Assembly: GCF_000284095.1 (NCBI RefSeq)
Contig: NC_017078.1
Location: forward strand, 221,450-285,449
From: Selenomonas ruminantium subsp. lactilytica TAM6421
GTDB lineage: Bacteria > Bacillota > Negativicutes > Selenomonadales > Selenomonadaceae
DNA length: 64,000 nt
Direction of reading: 5' to 3'
The notes beneath the pieces were generated by a model. The model was not told the DNA's origin, made no database searches, and was given only the letters and a program-made list of their open reading frames with translations. A program made the position numbers and the translations under genes. Shown in pieces: positions 27,943 to 36,701 of this stretch; positions within the stretch are counted from its first letter, which is position 1; each line of letters begins with the position of its first letter.

Positions 27943-29580
27943 TTATCGTTGGGTCTCCTGCGCCACGAGATTTTCGATGCCATAGCGCTTGCGCAGGACA
28001 GGCTTTTCAATCTTGCCCGTGGCATTGCGGGGCACCGGCTCAAAGATGATTTTCTTGGGGCGTTTGTAACGGGGCAGATCCAGACAGAATTCCTCAATCT
28101 CCGCCTCAGTGCAGCTCATGCCCTCCTTGAGCTCGATAATGGCCGTGCTGATTTCCCCAAGACGCCGGTCGGGCAGGCCGATGACCGCCACATCCTTGAT
28201 CTTGTGGTATTTATGCAGGAAGTCCTCGATCTGCACGGGATAGATATTCTCGCCGCCGCTGACGATGACATCCTTCTTGCGATCCACCAGATAGTAAAAA
28301 CCCTCCTCATCCTGCCGGGCCATATCCCCCGTCAGCAGCCAGCCATCATGCAGCACGGCGGCCGTGGCTTCCTCGTCATGGTAATAACAGGTCATAACCC
28401 CGGGGCCTTTGACACAAAGCTCGCCGATCTCTCCCTGGGGCACCTCCTGCCCCTGCTCATCCAGGATGCGGCACTGCCAGCGGTAGCCGGGAACGCCGAT
28501 GGCCCCCACCTTGCGGATATTCTCCAGCCCCAGATGCACGCAGCCCGGCCCCGTGGATTCCGACAAGCCGTAGTTGGTATCGTAATCGTGATGGGGAAAA
28601 TACTCCTTCCAGCGGCGGATCAAGCTGGGCGGCACAGGCTGGGCCCCGATATGCATCAGCCGCCACTGGGCAAGTTCATAATCCGCCAGCTTCAATTCCC
28701 CGCTGTCCAAGGCATCCAGAATATCCTGGGCCCAGGGCACCAGCAGCCAGACAATGGTGCAATGCTCCTGGGACACAGCCGAGAGAATGACATCAGGCTT
28801 GGCGCCTTTGAGCAGCACGGCCCGGCTGCCGGAAATCAAACTGCCCATCCAATGGAACTTAGCTCCCGTATGATAGAGGGGCGGAATGCAGAGGAACACA
28901 TCCTCCCGCCCCGTCTTATGATGCTTCTGCTCCATCTGAGCCGCCTGAGTCAGGCTTTGATGCTTATGCAGGATGGCCTTGGGAAAGCCCGTGGTGCCCG
29001 AGGAAAAATAGATGGCCCCCAGATCGTCATCGGTAATCAGGGGTGCATCCGGCTTGGTGCTGGGGCAGTCCGCCGCCAGGATATGATAGCTTTCCGCAAA
29101 GCTGGGGCAGTTGTCCCCCACATAGATCAACAGCCGCCCTTTGGACAGGCGCTCCGCATTGGTCTCGATGCGCCCGATAAACTCCGGCCCAAAGATGATG
29201 GCCTGCACCTCCGCCAGCTCGGCGCAGTAGAGGATTTCCCCGGCATCGTAGCGGAAATTGAAGGGCACGGCAATGGCGCCGGTCTTTAAGATGCCAAAAT
29301 AGATGGGCAGCCATTCCAGGCTGTTGTACATGATGATGGCCACCTTGTCCCCCTTGCCGATGCCCCGCTGCAGCAGCATATTGGCGCAGCGGTTGGCCTT
29401 CTCGTCAAAGACGCTCCAGGTGATTTCCCGCCGGTAGGGCGCAAAGGAATTTGCTTCAATGAGACTGTATTCCTTCCAGCTCAGACGGCGGTTGTCCGGC
29501 TCTGCGGGGTTGAGTTCCACCAGCGCCACCTCATCCCCATAAAGCTGCGCATTTCGTTCCAGATAATCCATAACAGGCAT
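27943..29580 (-). CDS. AMP-dependent acyl-CoA synthetase
   Basis: Acyl-adenylate-forming ligase of 545 residues. The ATP loop reads FSSGTTGFPKA, the adenine motif YGLSESTGPG, and the C-terminal lid contains GWLLTGDMARQDEEGFYYLVDRKKD-type residues with GGENIYPVQIE. It is the first gene of the aryl-CoA operon and differs from PaaK, so the operon has two different CoA ligases; this one may take longer or aryl-substituted acids. Substrate unknown. The ATG at 29580 follows GGAG at a long distance; an alternative is the ATG three codons later. Confidence 0.88.
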   Translation of the reverse strand: MPVMDYLERNAQLYGDEVALVELNPAEPDNRRLSWKEYSLIEANSFAPYRREITWSVFDEKANRCANMLLQRGIGKGDKVAIIMYNSLEWLPIYFGILKTGAIAVPFNFRYDAGEILYCAELAEVQAIIFGPEFIGRIETNAERLSKGRLLIYVGDNCPSFAESYHILAADCPSTKPDAPLITDDDLGAIYFSSGTTGFPKAILHKHQSLTQAAQMEQKHHKTGREDVFLCIPPLYHTGAKFHWMGSLISGSRAVLLKGAKPDVILSAVSQEHCTIVWLLVPWAQDILDALDSGELKLADYELAQWRLMHIGAQPVPPSLIRRWKEYFPHHDYDTNYGLSESTGPGCVHLGLENIRKVGAIGVPGYRWQCRILDEQGQEVPQGEIGELCVKGPGVMTCYYHDEEATAAVLHDGWLLTGDMARQDEEGFYYLVDRKKDVIVSGGENIYPVQIEDFLHKYHKIKDVAVIGLPDRRLGEISTAIIELKEGMSCTEAEIEEFCLDLPRYKRPKKIIFEPVPRNATGKIEKPVLRKRYGIENLVAQETQR

Positions 29581-29691
29581 ATCGCTTAACCATCTCCTTT
29601 ATTGTGCACAAAATCGTAAAATTTCAGCAATTAATACAAATTTCGGCATACAGACCATATTTTCCTTCTTGCAAATTGTCCTGCACAAAAA

Positions 29692-29722
29692 AAAATTGAC
29701 CGGTCAATCTGACATGTCAAAA
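29692..29722 (-). promoter_or_regulatory. Tandem palindromes with a -35 box upstream of the aryl-CoA operon
   Basis: On the minus strand TTTTGACATGTCAG is followed directly by ATTGACCGGTCAAT (palindrome 29695-29708, second palindrome 29710-29719) and then a T-run. TTGACA at 29720-29715 with 17 bases to AATTTT would be a promoter with a weak -10 box. The double palindrome suggests regulated expression of the acyl-CoA synthetase-iorAB-paaK-ACT operon. Confidence 0.45.
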
Positions 29723-29822
29723 CCTGATAATCAGGACAAAACCGTCCGGCCGAGAGTACAAATGGCTATGTGCCATGATGACAGTTGACTATCAGCCGAA
29801 CACTCACACCGCTAGGCACATC

Positions 29823-29870
29823 ATAAAAATCAGCTGTCCTGTCATATTTGGCAGAACAGCTGATTTTTAT
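29823..29870. terminator. Hairpin in the 392-bp gap before the accessory island
   Basis: Perfect 15-bp arms ATAAAAATCAGCTGT (29823-29837) and ACAGCTGATTTTTAT (29856-29870) form a terminator-like hairpin with flanking A and T runs in both directions. It marks the border between the aryl-CoA operon and the AT-rich island. The rest of the gap holds the operator pair above and a weak ATGTGCC/GGCACAT inverted repeat near 29767 and 29815; I saw no gene in it. Confidence 0.6.
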
Positions 29871-29972
29871 ATGCTATCTATATGGTACCTCTGTTATACT
29901 TGAAACAATAAAATAATTAGAGAATTTTGTATTGACATGTATCGAAAATATTAGCTTTCAGGAGTTGATCAA

Positions 29973-30329
29973 ATGAATACCCAAGCTTTCATTTGTTGGA
30001 AAAATGACCATTCAAATAAATATTGTCAATTCACATATCCTATCGATGCTTTTGGTTACGAAAATATAATTGACGGATATGAATTTACACTTATAGGAAG
30101 CACTTGTGAATTGTACGATATTCTACGATTATTGAAAGTTGACAAATTCCCAAAAGAATTCCTAGACCACGAATCGAATCTATTGCGTTTTGGCATATCA
30201 TACAAGGGGATAATTAGGGGATGTATAGTCTTATATAAATCACATAATTACAAATTTTATCTTCCAATACCTTGTGATGAAAAATTAATTACCACCATAA
30301 ACAAATGGTTAAATTCTATGAATGATTAG
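29973..30329 (+). CDS. Hypothetical protein, 118 aa, AT-rich
   Basis: I do not recognise this protein. It has no signal peptide or membrane helix and is rich in Tyr, Ile, Lys and Asn; its codons are far more AT-rich than the genes to its left, which suggests acquisition by transfer. A good ribosome site (CAGGAG, eight bases before ATG) supports translation. It stands alone, 81 bp before the WYL regulator gene on the same strand. Confidence 0.6.
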   Translation: MNTQAFICWKNDHSNKYCQFTYPIDAFGYENIIDGYEFTLIGSTCELYDILRLLKVDKFPKEFLDHESNLLRFGISYKGIIRGCIVLYKSHNYKFYLPIPCDEKLITTINKWLNSMND

Positions 30330-30410
30330 CAGGATATTGCTCTTTCATTGCAGAAATAGTCTAACAAGATAATATGCACCTTATATTTCCTGACAAGGGA
30401 GGTTATCATA

Positions 30411-31622
30411 ATGGACTCTGCCAATAAAAGCAAGGTGAAATTTTTGTTGCTGCTCGATGCCTTGCTACATACTAATCATGCAAATCCAAGAGCCACACCA
30501 AAGTTAATCAACGACGTCGAAACAGCCTTGGAATCCATTTTCCCTCAAGAACAAAACAATACTATATCCGATACCACAATTGGCAGATATATAAAATCAA
30601 TCAATGCCAGCAAGCTCTTCCATATTGAAACCATGAAAGCCAAGAAAAGTGGTTACTACTGCGATAAATTTCTCTTTGATTCAGCAGAATTCTCGGTAAT
30701 TGCGCAGGCTCTTTTCCAATCTCCATCCATTTCTACAAAAGAAACCATTGCTTTATTAGGAAAATTTATGCATCGCACGGATGCTCTTGGCGATAAATAT
30801 CTTAAAATCATGATGAAACAGCTTAGTAACACCGCACCACGTCGTAAGACAAAACGAAAAATACTTCCTATCATCCAAATTATCCTGGAATCAATCTGGT
30901 ATGAAAATAAAATTTCTTTTACCTACTATATCAATGATACAAATGAAATAAAAAAGCGGCATAAACATATTGACGAAAAAACCGGCCAGCCTAAGAAATA
31001 CATCGTTTCCCCTTATTTTCTTGTTTGGCACTCTGATGAATGTTATCTGATTGCCAATCTCGACAGTCTCAATGAAAAAGGACGCAAAACATTTACTCAT
31101 TTCAAGGTATCACGCATCGCAAATGACATCATGCGATTAACAATGTCACCTGTAGAGTCAATTTCTCTTATGGATGAGTATAAACATTATTACATACCAG
31201 AAAAGAATAAATGTAGCAAAACTAACGAAACGGTGGATTTCGAAAAATTATCACATCAAACGGCATTGAAAAGCTTTGCTCTTGACCGTTACATGCGAGA
31301 GCATTTATGGATGTTCCATAGCATGTCTGCCCCCATAAAGCTGCGTCTGTATTTCACGGAAGATTCCGTACGTCTGATACAAATGCGCTTTGATCTGGAT
31401 AGCCGTGCTCTGAAACTCAATCCCATCAGTGGACGTTATGCAAAAGACGGTAAGCAGTTATACAGTGCCTACATCCGTGTTCAAGAAAATGAAGGTCTGT
31501 ATGTTTGGCTGATGCAGATGGGGAGCCGTATCTTTGTCAAAGAACCAGCCTCCATCCGCGAAAAGCTCAAACAACGCCTACAAGATGCATTAGATGTCAA
31601 CGCTTATCTTGAAAACAATTAG
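30411..31622 (+). CDS. WYL-domain transcriptional regulator
   Basis: A 403-residue protein with an N-terminal helical region that may include a winged-helix DNA-binding domain (about 1-90). A WYL-type ligand domain follows in the middle (YIVSPYFLVWHSDECYLIANL, about 195-215) with a C-terminal extension (SRIFVKEPASIREKLKQ). WYL proteins often regulate defence islands and respond to nucleic-acid-like ligands; this gene sits at the edge of such an island. GGAGG lies before the ATG. Its last 26 bases overlap the end of the convergent helical-repeat gene. Confidence 0.82.
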   Translation: MDSANKSKVKFLLLLDALLHTNHANPRATPKLINDVETALESIFPQEQNNTISDTTIGRYIKSINASKLFHIETMKAKKSGYYCDKFLFDSAEFSVIAQALFQSPSISTKETIALLGKFMHRTDALGDKYLKIMMKQLSNTAPRRKTKRKILPIIQIILESIWYENKISFTYYINDTNEIKKRHKHIDEKTGQPKKYIVSPYFLVWHSDECYLIANLDSLNEKGRKTFTHFKVSRIANDIMRLTMSPVESISLMDEYKHYYIPEKNKCSKTNETVDFEKLSHQTALKSFALDRYMREHLWMFHSMSAPIKLRLYFTEDSVRLIQMRFDLDSRALKLNPISGRYAKDGKQLYSAYIRVQENEGLYVWLMQMGSRIFVKEPASIREKLKQRLQDALDVNAYLENN

Positions 31623-32346
31623 TATCCCAATACACAATTTCATGGTATGCATCCGGTAAAGCCTGCTGCATTTCCTTAAACAGATCCATAGCCGAGGCCC
31701 CAGCCGTATTGATGGATAGCAATGCAGTACGACTGGCGGCCACGGCTTCATTGGTATTATCAAGGGCATCAAGAGCTTTCAACATAAATTCCTTTACCTC
31801 GGCATGTTTTCCTCTTTTAGCAGCTAATTTTGCCTTGCATTGATTGCCATAAAAAACATAACTGTTGTTCTTGCTGCCTGCGTTTTTATAACGTTCAATC
31901 ATATCATCAGCCAGGGCTTCTGCTTCCTGCGCCTGTCCTAGTTCGCAAAGGATTAGGAACTTATGCATCAAAAGATTGCCACGAATCGTGAACTCATAAT
32001 CATCAGTTCGGGATTCGGCAAGGTCTATTGCCTGTTCAATATGCTGGAGCGCCTGCTCGTTATCACCTTGCTGGCTCTCCAGTATGCTAAGATCACGAAG
32101 TGCCCACGCACGTAAATCTATATCAGAGGATCTATCGGACGATTTTTCATTAAGTGGAATAGCAATCGCATCACGAAATAGTTCAATGGCATATTTTGGA
32201 TAATTAAGGCCATACATATTCAATAATCTTGCTAAAGTTGCTTTATGCTCCCAATTATCATAATTGTTATATGTTAGCAATGGTGGGGTTAATTTGGATT
32301 TATCTTGAACCAGCTGCACAAGCTCATTATATTTTTCTTTTGTCAT
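31597..32346 (-). CDS. TPR-like helical-repeat protein
   Basis: A 249-residue soluble protein built of antiparallel helix pairs of TPR type, clearest from about residue 75 (RAWALRDLSILESQQGDNEQALQHIEQAI, then ...LCELGQAQEAEALADDMIERY, then ...AKRGKHAEVKEFMLKALDAL). Such repeats mediate protein contacts; no enzyme domain is seen. It converges on and overlaps the WYL gene, so the pair probably belongs together. GC content is more like the host than that of the next gene. Confidence 0.7.
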   Translation of the reverse strand: MTKEKYNELVQLVQDKSKLTPPLLTYNNYDNWEHKATLARLLNMYGLNYPKYAIELFRDAIAIPLNEKSSDRSSDIDLRAWALRDLSILESQQGDNEQALQHIEQAIDLAESRTDDYEFTIRGNLLMHKFLILCELGQAQEAEALADDMIERYKNAGSKNNSYVFYGNQCKAKLAAKRGKHAEVKEFMLKALDALDNTNEAVAASRTALLSINTAGASAMDLFKEMQQALPDAYHEIVYWDTNCFQDKR

Positions 32347-32444
32347 TATAATATATACTCTCCTTTTTCCTACTTAATCACCGCTACCTTTATATTGAGT
32401 CTTTTGATTAAAATAAGACGGCTCAACACCTTAAACTGATTATA

Positions 32445-33290
32445 CTATACATTTAATGATGTAGTGTTTATAATAGAATTTATTTCGATTGCATCAGGAA
32501 ATTCCACATTATTTTTTTCAGTAGTAGTTTTACCATACTTATCTATCATTACGAACTCACTATCTATGGAAATTTTAAATTTTTTAAACATATTATTGGT
32601 GATTCTTCCCAAGTTTCCTTTTGGTTTAATTTTCTTCTCGATTTTATCATAATATTTCTTACATTTCTCCCTCCTAGCTTCATTATTCAAATACTCATCC
32701 CATATGAGCTTATTATAATCAATAATAAGCTCTCTGTATTTATTATAGATTTTTTGTCGAAGTGCTTTTTGAAATCTCCTAGGTAAGTCTCCTTTTGCTT
32801 CATGTCCAGTTAACGGATCAAACATTTTGGGTATAAGCATTATATTCCATGGTGCTGAAAACATATACATATTTTTGGTTTTCCCCCAAACATGTGAAAC
32901 TTGATAATTTATATAATTAGTCTTATTCTCATCCGCTACCAGTCTTTTTAAAATCTCTTGTGGTTCTTTATTATTAGTCGGATCCGTACATATCTCTAAT
33001 CCAAATACTTCCTTATAAAAATCTATATAAAGCTCTTTAGAACCTTCACTTCTTCCATACTTTCTAATATACACATTTTCTTCATTATTCAATTTTCTTC
33101 TTTTATCATCAATTCTTTTCTTAAGCTTATCCCATTCATTTTTTGCTTTATCTTCATTAGGCATAGAATATGCATCCACCCCCCAATTAATAAATTGTTC
33201 TTTATCTACTTTAATTTTTTCTAAAAAAATTTCATACCCATCCTTTGTTGTTTTAGCTTCTTCCAATTCATTATTATTTTTCTTCGCCAT
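32445..33290 (-). CDS. Very AT-rich hypothetical protein with an HNH-like motif
   Basis: A 281-residue, Lys/Asn-rich protein. The middle (about residues 131-170) reads NYQVSHVWGKTKN...SAPWNIMLIPK...PLTGHEAKG. The order SH ... WN ... GHE has the His-Asn-His spacing of beta-beta-alpha metal (HNH) nucleases, so I infer a DNA nuclease; this is not proven. Base composition is markedly lower in GC than all neighbours, a sign of recent acquisition. GAGGTG precedes the ATG. It lies just upstream of the IS4 element and downstream of no obvious partner, so it could have been part of the cassette that the IS interrupts. Confidence 0.55.
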   Translation of the reverse strand: MAKKNNNELEEAKTTKDGYEIFLEKIKVDKEQFINWGVDAYSMPNEDKAKNEWDKLKKRIDDKRRKLNNEENVYIRKYGRSEGSKELYIDFYKEVFGLEICTDPTNNKEPQEILKRLVADENKTNYINYQVSHVWGKTKNMYMFSAPWNIMLIPKMFDPLTGHEAKGDLPRRFQKALRQKIYNKYRELIIDYNKLIWDEYLNNEARREKCKKYYDKIEKKIKPKGNLGRITNNMFKKFKISIDSEFVMIDKYGKTTTEKNNVEFPDAIEINSIINTTSLNV

Positions 33291-33376
33291 AAATAATCAC
33301 CTCATATTTCATCATGCAAGGTCATTCTCTTATTTACTCAAACTTCGCACATCCGAAACAAGCCTTCTATCAGGCG

Positions 33377-34854
33377 TAGCATAGGGAACTGACTGCTAAA
33401 AAGGCAACATCATGCACATCGGTTCAGGCAATTGTGCCATAAATCAGGCAGATTTTCCAAAAAGGAATCTAGCATGGCATTTAGTTTTTTTCAAGGAAAA
33501 GCCATTTTTCCGTTATCATGGATACAAGCTTTTTCAACACCATAATCAGCGCATCCATGTACTGTAAATCCTGCAATTCATCGCACGAAACATAGAATAA
33601 TTCGCCAATACTCCGCTTATCGACTTTTCTGCGTTGTTCCAGAGATAACAGCATATATCTAGCCAACACAACAGACACATGGGCGGTCATTGCATCATAA
33701 GACATAGTTCTGCTCTCTTTGCCAAGTTTCAGATACGATTTGCACATTTTGAAAAAGACTTCTATATTCCAGCGCTTGCCATAGGTTTGGATGATTTCTT
33801 CTTCGGACAGATTGACATCCGTAGAAACCAAAATCAGATAATCCTGTCGGTTGTTCCTGTTTCTAACAAAGACCAGTTTTACGGGAATAGTCTGGTTTCC
33901 TTTAATAGCCTCCGCTTCTACGGAAAGAAGATACGAGGATCGGCCACGGCGCTTCTTGGCTGCTCGGAAAATGGCAGGTGCACTTTGCATCCGTCTATTG
34001 TAGCGAAAATGAATTTTGTCACTTTTCTTGACCATGCCAATGACATCGTAGCCAATATCCTTGACTTGTAGCAAAGAAGACGGTGAACAGAACCAAGTGT
34101 CAAAAAGGACATACTTTGCTGGAACATCAGCAGCTTTCGCATCTTTCAGCAAGGTCAGCATCACGCTGGTAGCCTTAGTCTGCGCCAGTTTACGCAGTTT
34201 GCCACCATTGCTTCTCGCATCAATATCTGAAGATGCTTCCTGCAGTCGGTTTTCACGTTCTGCGGAAGATAACAGGCACTGACTCAACGGCAGAAAGGAA
34301 TTCCCATCACTCCAGCCAAGCGTTAACATACGGAAACCTTTGGTATATTTATGCTCTACATGGTCATAGACCTTAGCCAGCAGTTCTACCTTTTTCGCGC
34401 GTGCCCGGCTGAAAAGAGAATCGTCGATGATAAGTACATTGCGACGTCTCTCGTTGGTGAGTGGTTCAATCTTCTGGATAACTGCCGAGGATAGCTGTAA
34501 TGTGAATTTGCGCCAGTTGATGCTGCTGGAATTCATAAATCGGTAAAAGGTATCCTTAGCAAAAGGGATAGACGTTGAAGATTCTCGCTGCTTTTGGAAG
34601 AATGATTTACTGCTGAAGGCATTTTCAAAAGCTACCTGAAATACGTCTTTGACCGAAAAGCCGCGTACCTTGTATGCATTGCAGGCTTTAAGAATCCGTC
34701 CTACATGGAATTCTTCAAGAAAACGAGAAATTTTCGAGGAAAGGAGTTCACGAGACTGGTGATTATGTGCTACAATATTCATGGCATAAGCCCTCCGTTT
34801 ATGTTGTGATAGTTTAGGCACTTTCATTATACAAAACGGAGACGGCTTATGCTA
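33377..34854 (-). mobile_element. IS4-family insertion sequence (ends tentative)
   Basis: The transposase gene is complete. Candidate ends are TAGCATA at 33377 and its inverted match TATGCTA at 34848-34854, with scattered further matches inward. I could not find a target-site duplication, so the exact ends are uncertain. The right end lies 21 bp from the stop codon of the DUF2779 gene. The element separates the nuclease cassette from the HNH-like and helical-repeat genes. Confidence 0.6.
33481..34782 (-). CDS. IS4-family DDE transposase
   Basis: Cut-and-paste transposase of about 433 residues. The acidic triad is visible: Asp in LIIDDSLFSR, Asp in VLFDTWFCSP, and Glu in the IS4 signature YGKRWNIEVFFKMCK (Y-x2-R-x3-E-x6-K type). 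The frame is intact. I chose the ATG at 34782 because GGAGGG lies eight bases upstream; the frame stays open 15 codons further without a ribosome site. Confidence 0.9.
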   Translation of the reverse strand: MNIVAHNHQSRELLSSKISRFLEEFHVGRILKACNAYKVRGFSVKDVFQVAFENAFSSKSFFQKQRESSTSIPFAKDTFYRFMNSSSINWRKFTLQLSSAVIQKIEPLTNERRRNVLIIDDSLFSRARAKKVELLAKVYDHVEHKYTKGFRMLTLGWSDGNSFLPLSQCLLSSAERENRLQEASSDIDARSNGGKLRKLAQTKATSVMLTLLKDAKAADVPAKYVLFDTWFCSPSSLLQVKDIGYDVIGMVKKSDKIHFRYNRRMQSAPAIFRAAKKRRGRSSYLLSVEAEAIKGNQTIPVKLVFVRNRNNRQDYLILVSTDVNLSEEEIIQTYGKRWNIEVFFKMCKSYLKLGKESRTMSYDAMTAHVSVVLARYMLLSLEQRRKVDKRSIGELFYVSCDELQDLQYMDALIMVLKKLVSMITEKWLFLEKN

Positions 34855-34875
34855 TTTTATTTTAGAAAATCTGAT

Positions 34876-36624
34876 TTAATAATTAATGGGCAGTTTTACA
34901 ACTGCGAAGTTTGAGTTATTTAATAAAAATTCATCAAATCGATTATTATATGTTTTATTATTATTAAGCGTTTTTTGTGCTAAATCTTCATCAATTCCCT
35001 TCTCAATGTATTTCATCTTAACATAACGCATATATATATCTATTGATTTTATGCGTTTAACATTTTTCAACCAATCTTCATATTCTGCCAATAAATCTTC
35101 TGTAACCTTCACACTACTAGGATTGACTTTTTCCTTCAATACTTCAAGTATTTTTATCATCCCCAACGTATCAAGTTTGCAATATTTCAACAACTGCTGC
35201 CGCTTTTCTTCGATATTTTCACAATCATCTTCAGCCATTTCCAGATAGATTGCCGACGCCTCATTGCCTTTATGCACGCCCTGCAGATTTTCATAATTTA
35301 AATCCGAATCATTCGGGCAAAGGGCTGGCAACACTTCTTTTATGCTGTAACTTCCTTTGAATTCCTTGCGATAGTACCATCTAGCCTTGAAAGGCTGCAT
35401 CATATCCACAAAGTTCCCTGTCATTTCCAGCAGTCGTTCACGCATTTCCGGATAAGCTTCTGCCAATTCACGGATGCGAGTTGATTCAAAACTGGCATTG
35501 TAAGCTACAATACAGGCCCTTGGGGGAATTTCCTGACAGATTCTTTGGGCAATTTCTTTACGGGAGTCATTATGGGGATTCCCCAGATATTCGATATGTT
35601 TCAGTTCCGCATCTTCTGAGTCTAGAATATGCAGGGAATATTGAAATACCTGCATTTGATAAGGCTTTGTTCCTTTGTACCGAGGAATTGCTGGATTTAT
35701 GGTTTCAAAGTCAAGGAAATATAGGGGGTAATGAAATTGACTCAAAAAATCTTTCATAGCAGGCTGGTCAATATATTCCCCCTTATTATTAAGCTCATAA
35801 TCTACTTGTTGTTTGTATGTCGCATTCGTTAGCTCAGGCAGAACTTCTGCAAAGGAGCAATAGCCCCCTTTGTAATACTTAACCTTTGTTTTCGTTTTCA
35901 TACCGTGAATATCGAAAACATTTGGTTTTTCCAGCCCTTTGGAACAATAGGTAAAATAGGGGCAGTCATACGTATGCAGTGTATTCTTTACAGCGAAACA
36001 TTGTAAGCCAATATCCGTGGATGGCTCATTTTCCCCTGCCTCCTCCATATAGCAGGCCAGCTCTGCAATGTTTTCCTTGATGGTATCCTGCATTCCCAAC
36101 ACATGTTCCGTCAGGTCAACGATTTTGAATAGCTGCTGTATATCCAGCTCATCACCTCGGACATAGGTATTGTCAATATGCACCAGACACGCCTTTTGCA
36201 CCTCAAAGCCAGCCTTTGTCAGCACATAACACTGGAAGGAAATGTCCTGGAGATAGATTGGCTTTACTTCCTTGCTGGCCTTGACCTCGTATAGTTCCAC
36301 TTTTCCTTGCTCCAGAATCCGCAGTATATCTACACTGCAAAAGAGCTTGTCCACAAAGAAGGATGCCTCTGCTATGACGGATGCCCCCTTCTTCAGCTCA
36401 ATCTGGGTATCCTGCGCCATTTTTTTACGGTCATCATTATATGCAATTTCACTAAAGTCACCGAATAGGCCCCTAGCCAACTTACCTACTGCAGTGCCTT
36501 CGTTAAATAGGGCCTGATTGTTGTAGGACTCATCATAGGCTTTTTCATTGTATTTTCTGAGCCAGACACGCTTGGGACATTGTAAGCCTTCGCAATATCT
36601 GCTTTTTGACAGGTCAATTGCCAC
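34876..36624 (-). CDS. DUF2779 protein: Cas4-like nuclease plus DEDD exonuclease domain
   Basis: A 582-residue protein with two nuclease-type halves. The first resembles Cas4/PD-(D/E)XK: SKSRYCEGLQCPKRVWL (7-22), Asp 99 in SVDIL and E-V-K at 113-115, with further Cys residues in DCPYFTYCSKG that could hold an Fe-S cluster. The second is a DEDD exonuclease: FLDFETINP, AYNASFESTRI and YCKLDTLGM carry the acidic residues. This is the DUF2779 arrangement. The start is GTG at 36624 because a perfect GGAGGTGAT site sits before it; the upstream ATG has none. It is the last gene of the four-gene operon. Confidence 0.8.
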   Translation of the reverse strand: MAIDLSKSRYCEGLQCPKRVWLRKYNEKAYDESYNNQALFNEGTAVGKLARGLFGDFSEIAYNDDRKKMAQDTQIELKKGASVIAEASFFVDKLFCSVDILRILEQGKVELYEVKASKEVKPIYLQDISFQCYVLTKAGFEVQKACLVHIDNTYVRGDELDIQQLFKIVDLTEHVLGMQDTIKENIAELACYMEEAGENEPSTDIGLQCFAVKNTLHTYDCPYFTYCSKGLEKPNVFDIHGMKTKTKVKYYKGGYCSFAEVLPELTNATYKQQVDYELNNKGEYIDQPAMKDFLSQFHYPLYFLDFETINPAIPRYKGTKPYQMQVFQYSLHILDSEDAELKHIEYLGNPHNDSRKEIAQRICQEIPPRACIVAYNASFESTRIRELAEAYPEMRERLLEMTGNFVDMMQPFKARWYYRKEFKGSYSIKEVLPALCPNDSDLNYENLQGVHKGNEASAIYLEMAEDDCENIEEKRQQLLKYCKLDTLGMIKILEVLKEKVNPSSVKVTEDLLAEYEDWLKNVKRIKSIDIYMRYVKMKYIEKGIDEDLAQKTLNNNKTYNNRFDEFLLNNSNFAVVKLPINY

Positions 36625-36701
36625 AGTATCACCTCCAGAATTTTCCGACATCGCTGTTTAATTCTTCTTTATGCAAGTAAAATCCTGCATAGTCGCAGCT
36701 T

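Noticed and set aside
26165..29289. Plus-strand frames of 250-450 codons opposite iorA, iorB and the acyl-CoA synthetase
   Set aside because: Antisense shadows caused by GC-rich codon use; the minus-strand genes have intact Fe-S, TPP and AMP-binding motifs.
29740..29822. Possible structured RNA in the gap before the island
   Set aside because: Only a weak 7-bp ATGTGCC/GGCACAT inverted repeat is visible; no known riboswitch core was recognised.
33360..33480. Target-site duplication for the IS4 element
   Set aside because: Flanks of the candidate ends were compared and no 8-12 base direct repeat was found.
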